Notes under the pieces: generated by a model | Told to the model about the DNA's origin: nothing | The model's database searches: none | The model's input: only the letters and a program-made list of their open reading frames with translations | Shown: positions 25,644 to 34,520 of the stretch, in pieces | How the letters are laid out: each line of letters starts with the position of its first letter | How positions within the stretch are numbered: position 1 is the stretch's first letter | Position numbers and translations under genes: made by a program | NCBI RefSeq assembly: GCF_013409995.1 | Contig: NZ_JACCBX010000020.1 | Location: 43,038 to 107,037, forward strand | Length of the DNA stretch: 64,000 bases | Direction of reading: 5' to 3' | Origin: Neobacillus driksii | Lineage (GTDB): Bacteria > Bacillota > Bacilli > Bacillales > Cytobacillaceae

Positions 25644-25667
25644 TAGTTTTTGGATTTTTCAAAAATC

Positions 25668-25703
25668 AAAAAAACACTTGATGCCTAATGAGACAACAAG
25701 TGC
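25668..25703 (-). terminator. Terminator after ureD
   Basis: On the minus strand GCACTTG ... CAAGTGT followed by a run of T; it separates the urease transcript from urtA. Confidence 0.7.
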
Positions 25704-25752
25704 TTTATCTTACAACCTATTAAAAAACCTATGTTAAGCATTCTGTTAATTT

Positions 25753-26568
25753 CTAATACTTCCTCCAAAGAATGGATTCTTTATTTAATAACAAACGCCT
25801 ACTAAATGTCTGGGCTTCTGCTATGATTGCTTCAATGATTCCAGAATGATTTGCTAATAGTCGCAGAATACCTCCTTGATTAGGTAATGCTGATAATCCT
25901 AAATGAACATCAGGAAAGTTTTCAATAAGGTGAGAATAAAACTCATCTAAAAACTTCTTATTCACCTGCTCATGAATAAGAATAAATGTACCTATATGGG
26001 TATATCCTTCCATTTGCATGATTCCGTTCATTTGCTGATCAGGTTCTAAAAAAAGATGATCAAATAACACGAGCTGTCCTTCTCTATAAATCTTAAGTTT
26101 TGACCGAATCCATTCATATTTAAAAAAACCCCCATCTTTTGCCCAGCCAGGAGTAATGATATCACTATAAAAAAAACATGAATCACGTTCTATCTCAACC
26201 TCTGTTTCTTGTATAAATCGAGCGTCTTCATATGCAATCAAAGGATCTGGAATGTACTCTAGTACACTCCCAAATCCTAGTTTTATTTTTGTTTGGTGAC
26301 GTACAGGTTCTGTAGGAGTTTTATAAACCTTCGTTGACGATTGGGTAGTAACTAGCAGATGTGCACTGTCATCTACCTGTATTTGAGTGAAATAAGAATC
26401 TCCATTAACATACCCTCCACCAACATGAATGAGATAGATAGAAGGTGAATCTCCCTCTAGGTAGATTGGCCGTGCTATTTTTAAGGCACCCTCATAATAG
26501 CACGATGAGATAATCGTTTTTTCATTCTTTTTCGAGGCGAAAAGATCTAACACTCCCGTGTAGCTCAT
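25753..26568 (-). CDS. ureD: Urease accessory protein UreD
   Basis: A 271-residue urease maturation scaffold (UreD/UreH). It has YLIHVGGGYVNGDSYFTQIQ-like text near 43-62 and TTQSSTKVYKTP near 75, both conserved in UreD. It binds apo-urease together with UreF and UreG for nickel delivery. It overlaps the ureG stop by four bases and is the last gene of ureABCEFGD. Confidence 0.93.
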   Translation of the reverse strand: MSYTGVLDLFASKKNEKTIISSCYYEGALKIARPIYLEGDSPSIYLIHVGGGYVNGDSYFTQIQVDDSAHLLVTTQSSTKVYKTPTEPVRHQTKIKLGFGSVLEYIPDPLIAYEDARFIQETEVEIERDSCFFYSDIITPGWAKDGGFFKYEWIRSKLKIYREGQLVLFDHLFLEPDQQMNGIMQMEGYTHIGTFILIHEQVNKKFLDEFYSHLIENFPDVHLGLSALPNQGGILRLLANHSGIIEAIIAEAQTFSRRLLLNKESILWRKY

Positions 26569-27185
26569 GAACCTAATCCCATTAATAATGCATTCTTTTT
26601 AATCCAATCAACGACCTTATCTAAACCAGTTCCATCCTTCAAATTCGTGAAAATATATGCCTTTTCCCCTCTCGCTGCAATCGTATCACTTTCCATAATG
26701 TCTAGACTCGCCCCCACATATGGAGCTAAATCAATCTTATTTATAATAAATAAATCTGATTTAATCATCCCCTGCCCTCCTTTTCTAGGGATTTTTTCCC
26801 CTTGGGCAACATCTATGATATATATGGAAAAGTCGACCAACTCTGGACTAAAGGTTGCAGCTAAATTATCACCACCACTTTCCACAAATATCAATTCTAA
26901 ATCCGGATGCAGTTCTGTTAGCTCATCAATAGCCGCAAAGTTCATAGATGCATCTTCACGAATAGCTGTATGAGGGCATCCTCCTGTTTCCACACCAATA
27001 ACACGGTCCTCAGGTAATACTCCATTTTTAATTAAAAAATTCGCATCTTCTTTTGTATAAATATCATTTGTGACAACCGCCATACTCAGCTCTTCATTCA
27101 ATGCTCGCGTTAATTTTTCGACTAGCATTGTTTTACCGGCCCCCACAGGACCACCAACTCCAATTCGTATCGGTTCCATCTTCAT
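26565..27185 (-). CDS. ureG: Urease accessory GTPase UreG
   Basis: A 206-residue SIMIBI-class GTPase that powers nickel insertion. P-loop GPVGAGKTMLVEKL near 10, the metal motif GCPHTAIREDASMN near 68-80 (Cys-Pro-His), ESGGDNLAATFSPEL near 100, and guanine motif NKIDLAPYVGA near 150. Length normal. Confidence 0.95.
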   Translation of the reverse strand: MKMEPIRIGVGGPVGAGKTMLVEKLTRALNEELSMAVVTNDIYTKEDANFLIKNGVLPEDRVIGVETGGCPHTAIREDASMNFAAIDELTELHPDLELIFVESGGDNLAATFSPELVDFSIYIIDVAQGEKIPRKGGQGMIKSDLFIINKIDLAPYVGASLDIMESDTIAARGEKAYIFTNLKDGTGLDKVVDWIKKNALLMGLGS

Positions 27186-27205
27186 CTCTCCTTTATAACG
27201 CTTAA

Positions 27206-27895
27206 TTAAGACATAAATAATCGTACAGGCAGCCTCTCATGACGCATTTGTGCAATTTCCAATCCCGGACTTACCGCACCTAAATCATCCTTTGTTAGCA
27301 TCATAATTCTATTTTTGGCCTCGTGAATCTTTACCTGCATTTCGACCAATAGCTTTTGACCATCTGTTTGACCTAGTGGTACACCTCGAACTGCATTTTG
27401 AATAAGTGATGACACAGAGGCAAATAGGTATGCTGAAAGAATTTTCTCCTTATCAATCTGCAAGTGATGTGCAACAAACGCAAACACAAGTGCCGAATGA
27501 CCGTAGCCTTGTTTATTTTTTATAAATTGGAGATACTCCCCTAAGGTAGTTGAAGGGTATAATTCCAGACACAACTTTGCCATTCGTTCTCCAATCCTGC
27601 GATTACCCTCTCTTGTTTCCATCGCAAGACTCGACACGTACAATAGACGATCAATTTCGAGAAGCTCATTTATACCTCTAGTAGATTCCAAGATTTCATA
27701 TGATAGTCTACAAGCAAGTCCATCTGAGAAGACTAACTGTTTATCAACAAAGGCAGAAATGGCAGTTTTAAAGCTTTCCTTATCCACAATAACTTGTTCT
27801 TGGATATATGTTTCTAAACCAAATGAGTGCGAAAATGCCCCAGATGGAAAATTAGAATCACATAATTGTAGTAAAGGAATTAAATCATTATCCAT
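27206..27895 (-). CDS. ureF: Urease accessory protein UreF
   Basis: A 229-residue all-helical maturation factor that gates UreG activity. It has LCDSNFPSGAFSHSFGLETY near 12-31, the UreF hallmark, and GVPLGQTDGQKLL near 172. It overlaps ureE by eight bases. Confidence 0.94.
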   Translation of the reverse strand: MDNDLIPLLQLCDSNFPSGAFSHSFGLETYIQEQVIVDKESFKTAISAFVDKQLVFSDGLACRLSYEILESTRGINELLEIDRLLYVSSLAMETREGNRRIGERMAKLCLELYPSTTLGEYLQFIKNKQGYGHSALVFAFVAHHLQIDKEKILSAYLFASVSSLIQNAVRGVPLGQTDGQKLLVEMQVKIHEAKNRIMMLTKDDLGAVSPGLEIAQMRHERLPVRLFMS

Positions 27896-28334
27896 GACTA
27901 TGTCCTATATGACGAAACGCCTGACCTACTTTTCTCTTTTCTCGTTTATAAGGCACCTTTACCTGTTTAAGTAATTCCTCGACAAGGTAATCATATTGAA
28001 CCAACATTTCATCACCTACAAATTGGGCTGGAAGATGGCGATTTCCTAACTGATGTGCGATATCACCCATTTGTCCAATCGAAGTTGGCATGATCACTAA
28101 CACATCATCCTCTTTCACCGAAATAACAATCATATTTTTTTCATCCATATGAAGAATATCACCATCAACCAAATCTTTATTATCCTTTAGACGAATTCCA
28201 ATTTCTCTCCCATGGTCTGTAATAACCCGCTGGATTCTTTTGACCAATAAATCACTTTCCAAATAAACACGTTCAACATGTGGAGTTCTTTTTTCAATCG
28301 TCGAGACATTACCAAGCACTTTTTCAATTATCAT
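27888..28334 (-). CDS. ureE: Urease nickel chaperone UreE
   Basis: A 148-residue nickel-binding chaperone. N-terminal beta domain (MIIEKVLGNVSTIEK) and C-terminal metal-binding domain (VIMPTSIGQMGDIAHQLGNR near 85-105, with the conserved His). The tail ends in HIGHSHG, a short His-rich end rather than a long His tail. The start at 28334 follows GAGGTGAAGG; the longer frame overlaps ureC and is rejected. Confidence 0.92.
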   Translation of the reverse strand: MIIEKVLGNVSTIEKRTPHVERVYLESDLLVKRIQRVITDHGREIGIRLKDNKDLVDGDILHMDEKNMIVISVKEDDVLVIMPTSIGQMGDIAHQLGNRHLPAQFVGDEMLVQYDYLVEELLKQVKVPYKREKRKVGQAFRHIGHSHG

Positions 28335-28344
28335 ATCCTTCACC

Positions 28345-30054
28345 TCAAAATAAGAAATAACGCTGGGCCATTGGAACAACCTCAGCTGGTTCACATGTAA
28401 TCAATTCCCCATCCACACGAACTTCGTATGTTTGCGGATCAACTTCAATATTTGGTGTTGCATCATTAAATACCATTGATTTTTTTGATATTTTCCGGAT
28501 TCCTGAAACACACTTAATTTCTTTTTGGAGTCCTAACTCCTTATGAACGCCGTTTTCATATGCAGCCTTAGAAACGAACGTTATGGATGTTCGATATTTC
28601 AAGCTTCCATGACTTGCAAACATCGGGCGATATAAGACAGGCTGAGGAGTAGGAATACTCGCGTTTGGATCACCCATTATACTATGAGCAATCATCCCAC
28701 CTTTTAGAATAAGATCTGGTTTCACCCCAAAAAATGCTGGGTCCCACAAAACTAAATCTGCAAATTTACCAACCTCCACAGATCCCACATATTCCGAGAT
28801 ACCATGTACAATTGCTGGGTTAATGGTGTATTTGGCAATATATCTTTTTACCCGAAAGTTATCTCCTACTGTGAGGTCCTCTTGCAGCTTACCTCGTTGC
28901 TTCTTCATCTTATCGGCTGTTTGCCATGTACGGGAAATCACCTCACCCACACGTCCCATTGCCTGCGAGTCTGATGAAATCATACTGAACACACCTAGGT
29001 CATGTAATATATCTTCAGCCGCAATTGTTTCCTTTCTAATTCTTGAATCCGCAAAAGCAACGTCCTCAGGAACACTCGGATCCAAGTGATGACAAACCAT
29101 CAGCATATCTAGGTGTTCTTCAAGTGTGTTTACTGTAAATGGACGGGTTGGATTTGTAGATGAAGGAAGAATATTAGGATATCCAGCTGCTTTAATAATA
29201 TCTGGAGCATGCCCACCTCCAGCACCCTCAGTATGGTATGTATGGATAACCCGGCCATCAATAGCAGCTATGGTATCTTCCACAAACCCTCCTTCATTTA
29301 AGGTGTCTGTGTGGATAGCAACTTGTATATCAAATTGATCCGCTACGTTTAAACTAGTATCAATCGTTGCAGCAGTTGTTCCCCAATCTTCATGAAGCTT
29401 TAAGCCAATAGCTCCTGCTTCTACCTGTTCAATAAGAGGTTTTTCATCTGAAGAATTTCCCTTTCCTAAGAATCCTAGATTCATAGGGTATTCTTCTGCA
29501 GCAAGAAGCATCCCATGAATATTCCATGGCCCAGGTGTACAAGTTGTTGCATTTGTTCCTGTTGCAGGACCTGTACCTCCACCTAACATTGTCGTAATTC
29601 CAGAGGAAAGGGCAGTCTCAATCTGCCCGGGAGCAATGAAATGAATATGAGCATCAATCCCACCCGCAGTTACTATTTTTCCCTCTGCAGCGATTACTTC
29701 AGTAGAAGCACCAATAACAATATCAACATTGTCCATCAATAATGGGTTTCCCGCTTTACCAATAGCAGCAATATAACCATCCTTCACACCAATATCAGCT
29801 TTATAAATGCCTGTATAATCGAGAATAATGGCATTGGTGAATACTAAATCGACACTCTCCGCTCTAGTTGCTAAGGGATGCTGCCCCATTCCATCCCGGA
29901 TAACCTTGCCACCGCCAAACTTCACTTCGTCTCCATATGTTGTATAATCTTTTTCAATCTCAATAAATAGTTCGGTATCCGCCAAACGGACAGCATCCCC
30001 AACTGTTGGACCAAACATATCAGCATACTGCTTTCTGAACATTTTAAAGCTCAT
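28345..30054 (-). CDS. ureC: Urease alpha subunit UreC
   Basis: A 569-residue catalytic subunit that hydrolyses urea to ammonia and carbamate at a di-nickel site. Ligands are visible: HIHFIAPGQ near 136, carbamylated Lys in GLKLHEDWG near 219, His in AIHTDTLNEGG near 247, HTYHTEGAGGGHAPD near 272, the catalytic flap His in MVCHHLDPSVPEDVAFADSR (near 320), and Asp in SSDSQAMGR near 362. All key residues present and the length is normal, so the enzyme should be active once assembled. Confidence 0.97.
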   Translation of the reverse strand: MSFKMFRKQYADMFGPTVGDAVRLADTELFIEIEKDYTTYGDEVKFGGGKVIRDGMGQHPLATRAESVDLVFTNAIILDYTGIYKADIGVKDGYIAAIGKAGNPLLMDNVDIVIGASTEVIAAEGKIVTAGGIDAHIHFIAPGQIETALSSGITTMLGGGTGPATGTNATTCTPGPWNIHGMLLAAEEYPMNLGFLGKGNSSDEKPLIEQVEAGAIGLKLHEDWGTTAATIDTSLNVADQFDIQVAIHTDTLNEGGFVEDTIAAIDGRVIHTYHTEGAGGGHAPDIIKAAGYPNILPSSTNPTRPFTVNTLEEHLDMLMVCHHLDPSVPEDVAFADSRIRKETIAAEDILHDLGVFSMISSDSQAMGRVGEVISRTWQTADKMKKQRGKLQEDLTVGDNFRVKRYIAKYTINPAIVHGISEYVGSVEVGKFADLVLWDPAFFGVKPDLILKGGMIAHSIMGDPNASIPTPQPVLYRPMFASHGSLKYRTSITFVSKAAYENGVHKELGLQKEIKCVSGIRKISKKSMVFNDATPNIEVDPQTYEVRVDGELITCEPAEVVPMAQRYFLF

Positions 30055-30374
30055 TATTCTACCTCCTTTCCTACCGGACCATTTGTTTTGTTATTTAAAC
30101 CGTAGACCTTTTGTTCGCCTGAAAACGGAACAAGCTCTACTTCCTTTTGATCTCCAGGCTCAAAACGTACAGCAGTACCAGCAGGAATATTAAGGTGCAT
30201 TCCAAGTGCTTGTTCACGGTCAAAGTGTAAACCTGAATTGACTTCAAAGAAATGAAAATGCGATCCTATTTGAATCGGGCGGTCTCCTCTATTGAGAACT
30301 TGAATTTTCTTCGATTGTTTATTTGCGTTGCATACAATCACTTCTTTTTTCAACACATACTCACCAGGAATCAT
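30054..30374 (-). CDS. ureB: Urease beta subunit UreB
   Basis: A 106-residue structural subunit. It has MIPGEYVLKK at the start, VLNRGDRPIQIGSHFHFFEV near 26-45 and FEPGDQKEVELVPF near 72, all typical of UreB. Its stop overlaps the ureC start by one base. Confidence 0.96.
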   Translation of the reverse strand: MIPGEYVLKKEVIVCNANKQSKKIQVLNRGDRPIQIGSHFHFFEVNSGLHFDREQALGMHLNIPAGTAVRFEPGDQKEVELVPFSGEQKVYGLNNKTNGPVGKEVE

Positions 30375-30392
30375 TCACTACTCCTCCTCATA

Positions 30393-30695
30393 TTAACGAA
30401 TTGGATCATGCACCGTCACAAGCTTAGTCCCATCCGGAAAAGTTGCCTCCACCTGAATATCATGAATCATTTCAGGAACACCCTCCATTACATCTTCCCT
30501 TGATAATATCGTGGCACCATACTGCATTAACTGAGCTACCGTCTTTCCATCTCGCGCACCTTCAAGGACTTCATATGTAATAATAGCTATCGCCTCTGGA
30601 TAATTAAGCTTCAATCCTCGCTTTTGCCTACGACGTGCTAAATCAGCCGCTACAACCACCATCAATTTCTCCATTTCCCGCGAAGTAAGCTTCAT
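30393..30695 (-). CDS. ureA: Urease gamma subunit UreA
   Basis: A 100-residue structural subunit: MKLTSREMEKLMVVVAADLA at the start, LNYPEAIAIITYEVLEGARD near 30 and FPDGTKLVTVHDPIR at the end. It is the first gene of the operon, preceded by AAAGGGTGAAATAA and, 55 bp upstream, a perfect TnrA/GlnR box. Confidence 0.97.
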   Translation of the reverse strand: MKLTSREMEKLMVVVAADLARRRQKRGLKLNYPEAIAIITYEVLEGARDGKTVAQLMQYGATILSREDVMEGVPEMIHDIQVEATFPDGTKLVTVHDPIR

Positions 30696-30749
30696 TTATT
30701 TCACCCTTTCATTCAGTAGACCCCAAATTGCACATCATCTAACATTTGA

Positions 30750-30766
30750 TGTAACGAAACCTAACA
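30750..30766. promoter_or_regulatory. TnrA/GlnR box before ureA
   Basis: TGTAA-CGAAACC-TAACA, a full match to TGTNA-N7-TNACA. In B. subtilis the main ure promoter is activated by TnrA and repressed by GlnR at such sites. Confidence 0.85.
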
Positions 30767-30824
30767 TACAAATAAATTAACATAGGTTGCCTTTTTTTAC
30801 AATATTTTAAAAAGTAAAAAAATG

Positions 30825-30908
30825 GTGACGAGTAGGGCCGGTTTTCACACTAATGCGTACCTTCATGACACACAAGAAATAAAAAAAAGCCTCCCAAAAG
30901 TTCAGTGA
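30825..30908 (+). pseudogene. Degenerate 3' end of a tyrosine recombinase gene (copy A)
   Basis: One open frame reads FHTNAYLHDTQEIKKSLPKV then stop. It lines up with the better-kept tails at 53103-53208 (KSIYLHVTQERKKEASQKF) and 41268-41441. The Tyr would be the catalytic one. Strong decay, so confidence is low, but its position right before a core repeat matches the other copies. Confidence 0.4.
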
Positions 30909-30930
30909 ACTTTTGGGAGGCTTCTTTTTT
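30887..30930 (+). terminator. Perfect hairpin at the recombinase tail A
   Basis: 18-bp arms AAGCCTCCCAAAAGTTCA / TGAACTTTTGGGAGGCTT followed by T-run. Confidence 0.75.
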
Positions 30931-30942
30931 ATTTGGGGGCAG

Positions 30943-31094
30943 ATTACATCATGCCGCCCGGTGTGTAATATCTTTAACGTTATGTGTAAAAAGTGCTAAA
31001 TATCAAGGTTTTAGGAAATCTGAGGTGTAATATCTTTAAAGGGAAATGTACCTTTTTTCATGGGATTTCGTTAGCAAAAAGGTTAGCACTTTGT
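30943..31094. repeat. groEL-end core repeat plus arm region, copy A
   Basis: Core ATTACATCATGCCGCCC (30943-30959), identical to the groEL 3' end. Then arm-like repeats GTGTAATATCTTTAA at 30963-30977 and 31025-31039 and GTTAGCA motifs near 31070-31087. About 10 bp between core and first arm are missing relative to copies B and C. Confidence 0.85.
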
Positions 31095-31183
31095 GATTGC
31101 TCATTCTATATATAAAGGGTAACCTTCACTAATGGGCTTCCCTTTTAATTCACTCATTTATCAACATTAAAATTTAACAGAGC

Positions 31184-31645
31184 CTATATATTAAAGACAG
31201 GTTTATAGGTTAGCTCAATTTTGATCAAGTATGTTTCGTCATTAATATTTTCATCCTCTAAAACTATCGTCCAGTTTTTCGAGATGATTCCACGTAGAGC
31301 TTCAAGGTTATCTGCTGTGATCTTAACTTGGGCAAGAAATTCACCAGTATCAACAAAATCCACGCCTTCTTTCATTCCAAACTTGATGGACAAAAGAGAT
31401 TTAAGGGCTCCTTTTGTCAAGAAAGTTATTTTATACCCTTCTTTAAGTACCTGGTGCAATTTCGCTTTATCCAGGTGGTAGTAGTCAACCAGCGTTTTCC
31501 ATGTTGGAATTCCATCCCCAATACTGCTAAGTATTTCTTCATCCCCTTCATTCAGGAGTGCGACTATTGTTGTACTGGCATATCCTTTAGCTTTCATCAT
31601 TTCAAGCATTAGAGCATAATTTAAAGCTAATTTAACCTTTTCCAC
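31184..31645 (-). CDS. Hypothetical protein, 153 residues
   Basis: Not recognised. A soluble protein: the N-terminal third looks helical (LALNYALMLEMMKAKGYAST), and the C-terminal third has beta-strand character (EFLAQVKITADNLEAL, then NWTIVLEDENINDETYLIKI). No cysteine or catalytic motif is seen. It lies 19 bp downstream of oppF on the same strand, so it may be co-transcribed. It is the gene closest to the left border of the putative element. Confidence 0.55.
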   Translation of the reverse strand: MEKVKLALNYALMLEMMKAKGYASTTIVALLNEGDEEILSSIGDGIPTWKTLVDYYHLDKAKLHQVLKEGYKITFLTKGALKSLLSIKFGMKEGVDFVDTGEFLAQVKITADNLEALRGIISKNWTIVLEDENINDETYLIKIELTYKPVFNI

Positions 31646-31664
31646 AATCCATTACTTCCCTTCA

Positions 31665-32645
31665 TTAATATAAATGGCAGGCCACATAATGTTCATCATC
31701 CACTTGTTTTAATTGTGGATCAGCTTCTGCGCAGATTGGTTTAGCAAATGGGCATCTTGATCTAAAACGGCAGCCTTTTTCCATTTCAATTGGGCTGGGA
31801 AGCTCACCGGTAATAATTTCTCGCTTACTGTTCTGTGCCTTTATTGGATCAGGAATGGGAATAGCCGATAATAATGCTTGCGTATATGGATGCAGCGGTT
31901 TATCATATAGCTCTTCACTTTTTGAAATCTCTACTATTTTCCCAAGATACATTACACCAATCCGATCAGATATATGTCGTACCATAGATAAATCATGAGC
32001 AACAAACAAATAAGTAAGATTTAGTTCACTCTGCAGGTCTTCCAACATATTTATTACCTGTGCCTGAATCGAAACATCCAGCGCGGATATCGCTTCATCA
32101 CACAAAATAAAATCTGGATTAATTGAAAGTGCCCTCGCTATTCCGATTCTTTGCCGCTGCCCTCCGCTAAATTCATGTGGCAATTTATCCAAGTCTTCTT
32201 TCTTTAATCCAACCTTCTCAAGAATATCAATAATCTTTTCTTTTCTTTCATTTTTAGAAAGTCTTGTATGGATTTCTAGTGGTTCATCGATAATCTTTTC
32301 AACCGTCAAATGAGGATTAAGAGAAGAATATGGATCTTGAAAAATCATTTGCATTCTATTGCGAAACGGCTGCAATTCTTTATTATTTAATTTCGTAATA
32401 TCCTTGCCATCAAAAAGAATCTCACCTGAAGTAGGATTATACAAGCGATTGAGCGTCCTCCCTAGTGTTGATTTACCACAGCCAGATTCACCAACAAGAC
32501 CAAACGTCTCACCCTTATAAATGTGAAAAGTCACATCATCTACAGCTTTTACTACTTGGTTTCCCTTTTTAAACATTGATGTTTTAATTGGAAAGTATTT
32601 TTTTAGATTTTTTACTTCAACTAGCTTTTCACGTGTCTCATTCAT
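31665..32645 (-). CDS. oppF: Oligopeptide/dipeptide ABC transporter ATPase OppF
   Basis: A 326-residue ATPase. Walker A GESGCGKSTLGRTL near 50, Q-loop MIFQDPYSSLNP near 95, signature EFSGGQRQRIGIARAL near 150, Walker B FILCDEAISALD near 172, and the C-terminal oligopeptide/dipeptide extension with a Cys cluster (CRFRSRCPFAKPIC near 285-298). The start at 32645 has GAGGTGAAAAA upstream and overlaps the oppD stop by one base. Confidence 0.92.
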   Translation of the reverse strand: MNETREKLVEVKNLKKYFPIKTSMFKKGNQVVKAVDDVTFHIYKGETFGLVGESGCGKSTLGRTLNRLYNPTSGEILFDGKDITKLNNKELQPFRNRMQMIFQDPYSSLNPHLTVEKIIDEPLEIHTRLSKNERKEKIIDILEKVGLKKEDLDKLPHEFSGGQRQRIGIARALSINPDFILCDEAISALDVSIQAQVINMLEDLQSELNLTYLFVAHDLSMVRHISDRIGVMYLGKIVEISKSEELYDKPLHPYTQALLSAIPIPDPIKAQNSKREIITGELPSPIEMEKGCRFRSRCPFAKPICAEADPQLKQVDDEHYVACHLY

Positions 32646-33643
32646 CAATTTTTCACCTCTTCTTCCGCTAGAAAGCACATCGATCTTTGTGTGGCTGAAA
32701 AGGTATTATATTGAGGTACTTCCGTGAAACATCTATCAAATGCAAACTCACACCGGTCTGCAAACGGGCAGCCTTTACCCACATTTTTTAGTGAAGGAGC
32801 GGAGCCTTTTATTGGCTTCAATCTAGTCTTTTCTCCATCCACCCTTGGAATTGAGTTCAGCAAAGCTTTTGTATATGGATGTTTAGGAGAATAAAAGATT
32901 TCATTCGCCATTCCCTCTTCCATAACCATTCCTGCATACATCACTAAAATCCGGCTGCAAATTGTAGCAACGACCCCTAAGTCATGTGTTATTAACACAA
33001 CTGACATATCCTTTTCTCTTTGCAGCTTTTTTAGTAATTCAAGAATTTGTGCTTGTATCGTTACATCAAGGGCAGTTGTTGGCTCATCAGCAATTAATAG
33101 CTTCGGATTACAAGCTAATGCCATCGCAATCAGTACCCTTTGTCTCATCCCGCCGCTAAATTCATGAGGGTACTGGTCAACTCTTGTTTCGGGAGAAGGA
33201 ATTCCTACCATTCTCAGAAGTTCAATTGCCTCTTGTTTGGCTTCCTTCTTTTTTATCCCTCTCACTCTGACTAATAATTCAATTAGGTGATCACCAGCTT
33301 TTTTTAAGGGATTAAGAGCGGTCATTGGATCTTGGAAAATCATCGCAATATCCTTCCCTCGAATCAACCTTTTTTCTTTCTTGGATAAGCCTTCAATACG
33401 CCTGCCATCCAAAATAACTTCCCCAGTATCTACTTTTGCATTTGAAGGGACAATACCAAGAATCGATTTAACCAATACACTTTTTCCGCTACCTGATTCG
33501 CCGACTATTCCAAGAATCTCACCCTTTTTTACAGAAAAGTCAATTCCACGAACTGCTTCTGTTTTCGTTTTCCCATCATAAAAGGCTGTGCGGAGGTTTT
33601 TTACTTCTAGTAAACTACTTTCCTTATCTACATTGATTTTCAT
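32645..33643 (-). CDS. oppD: Oligopeptide/dipeptide ABC transporter ATPase OppD
   Basis: A 332-residue ATPase. Walker A GESGSGKSVLVKSILG near 48, signature EFSGGMRQRVLIAMAL near 158, Walker B LLIADEPTTALD near 180, and the C-terminal CPFADRCEFAFDRC cluster near 290. The start at 33643 has GAGGAGGG upstream; the longer frame overlaps oppC. Confidence 0.92.
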   Translation of the reverse strand: MKINVDKESSLLEVKNLRTAFYDGKTKTEAVRGIDFSVKKGEILGIVGESGSGKSVLVKSILGIVPSNAKVDTGEVILDGRRIEGLSKKEKRLIRGKDIAMIFQDPMTALNPLKKAGDHLIELLVRVRGIKKKEAKQEAIELLRMVGIPSPETRVDQYPHEFSGGMRQRVLIAMALACNPKLLIADEPTTALDVTIQAQILELLKKLQREKDMSVVLITHDLGVVATICSRILVMYAGMVMEEGMANEIFYSPKHPYTKALLNSIPRVDGEKTRLKPIKGSAPSLKNVGKGCPFADRCEFAFDRCFTEVPQYNTFSATQRSMCFLAEEEVKN

Positions 33644-33659
33644 TTGTTGTCCCTCCTCT

Positions 33660-34517
33660 CTATTTGCCGCCGCTTGTCTTCGGCTCCACAACCGCTCTTA
33701 AGATATCCCCCAATTTATTAAAAGAATAAACGGTAAATACAATAAGAAGACCTGGTAAAATCGCCATGTATGGTGCATTTCCTAGATTGCTTTGTGCATT
33801 TTGCAGCATGCTTCCCCATGATGATAATGGCTGCTGTATTCCTAGTCCAAGAAAGCTTAATGCGGACTCCATCAAAATCGCGTTGGCAATACTTACCGTT
33901 GAAGCTACTATGAACGTCGGCATTACAGCTGGAATAATATGTTTCCAAATTACTTTTCTTATTGATTGTCCTGTAGATTTTGCGTATAAAACATATTCTC
34001 TTTCTTTTACAGAAAGTGTCTCAGCACGGACCATTCTTGCCGTACTCATCCACGTAAAAAGTCCGATAACGAGAATAATAGCTTTTAGTCCTGGCGTAAG
34101 ATAAATACTTACTACTGTTACTAAAATCATCCATGGAATCGAAGAAATAATATCAACTGTCCTCATCAGAAAGTTGTCAATCCGCCCTCCAAAATATCCA
34201 CTTACTGTACCAACCAATACACCAATACTAGTTGAAATAAGCATTGCTAAAATCCCTACTATCAGCGAGACTCGCCCACCATACAAGGCTCTAGTAAGAT
34301 AATCACGTCCAAGCTCATCTGTCCCAAATAAATGCTGAGCATTTGGCTTTTGCAGGACATTTAACACATCTACCTTATTTGGATCATAGGGTGATAAAAA
34401 AGCGAAGATTGATACAAAAATTATCAGGAATAGGAATAGTAAAGCCAAGGCAGCCGATTTATTACGTTTCAGCTCTGTTTTTAGCTTTTCAATCCTTCTA
34501 TTTTTCTCTCCGTTCAA
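33660..34517 (-). CDS. oppC: Oligopeptide ABC transporter permease OppC
   Basis: A 285-residue permease with six hydrophobic helices. It has the DppC-type opening, LFGTDELGRDYLTRALYGGR near 61-80, and the coupling EAA-like loop (ALSFLGLGIQQPLSSWGSM near 215). It pairs with OppB. Confidence 0.92.
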   Translation of the reverse strand: MNGEKNRRIEKLKTELKRNKSAALALLFLFLIIFVSIFAFLSPYDPNKVDVLNVLQKPNAQHLFGTDELGRDYLTRALYGGRVSLIVGILAMLISTSIGVLVGTVSGYFGGRIDNFLMRTVDIISSIPWMILVTVVSIYLTPGLKAIILVIGLFTWMSTARMVRAETLSVKEREYVLYAKSTGQSIRKVIWKHIIPAVMPTFIVASTVSIANAILMESALSFLGLGIQQPLSSWGSMLQNAQSNLGNAPYMAILPGLLIVFTVYSFNKLGDILRAVVEPKTSGGK

Positions 34518-34520
34518 CTT

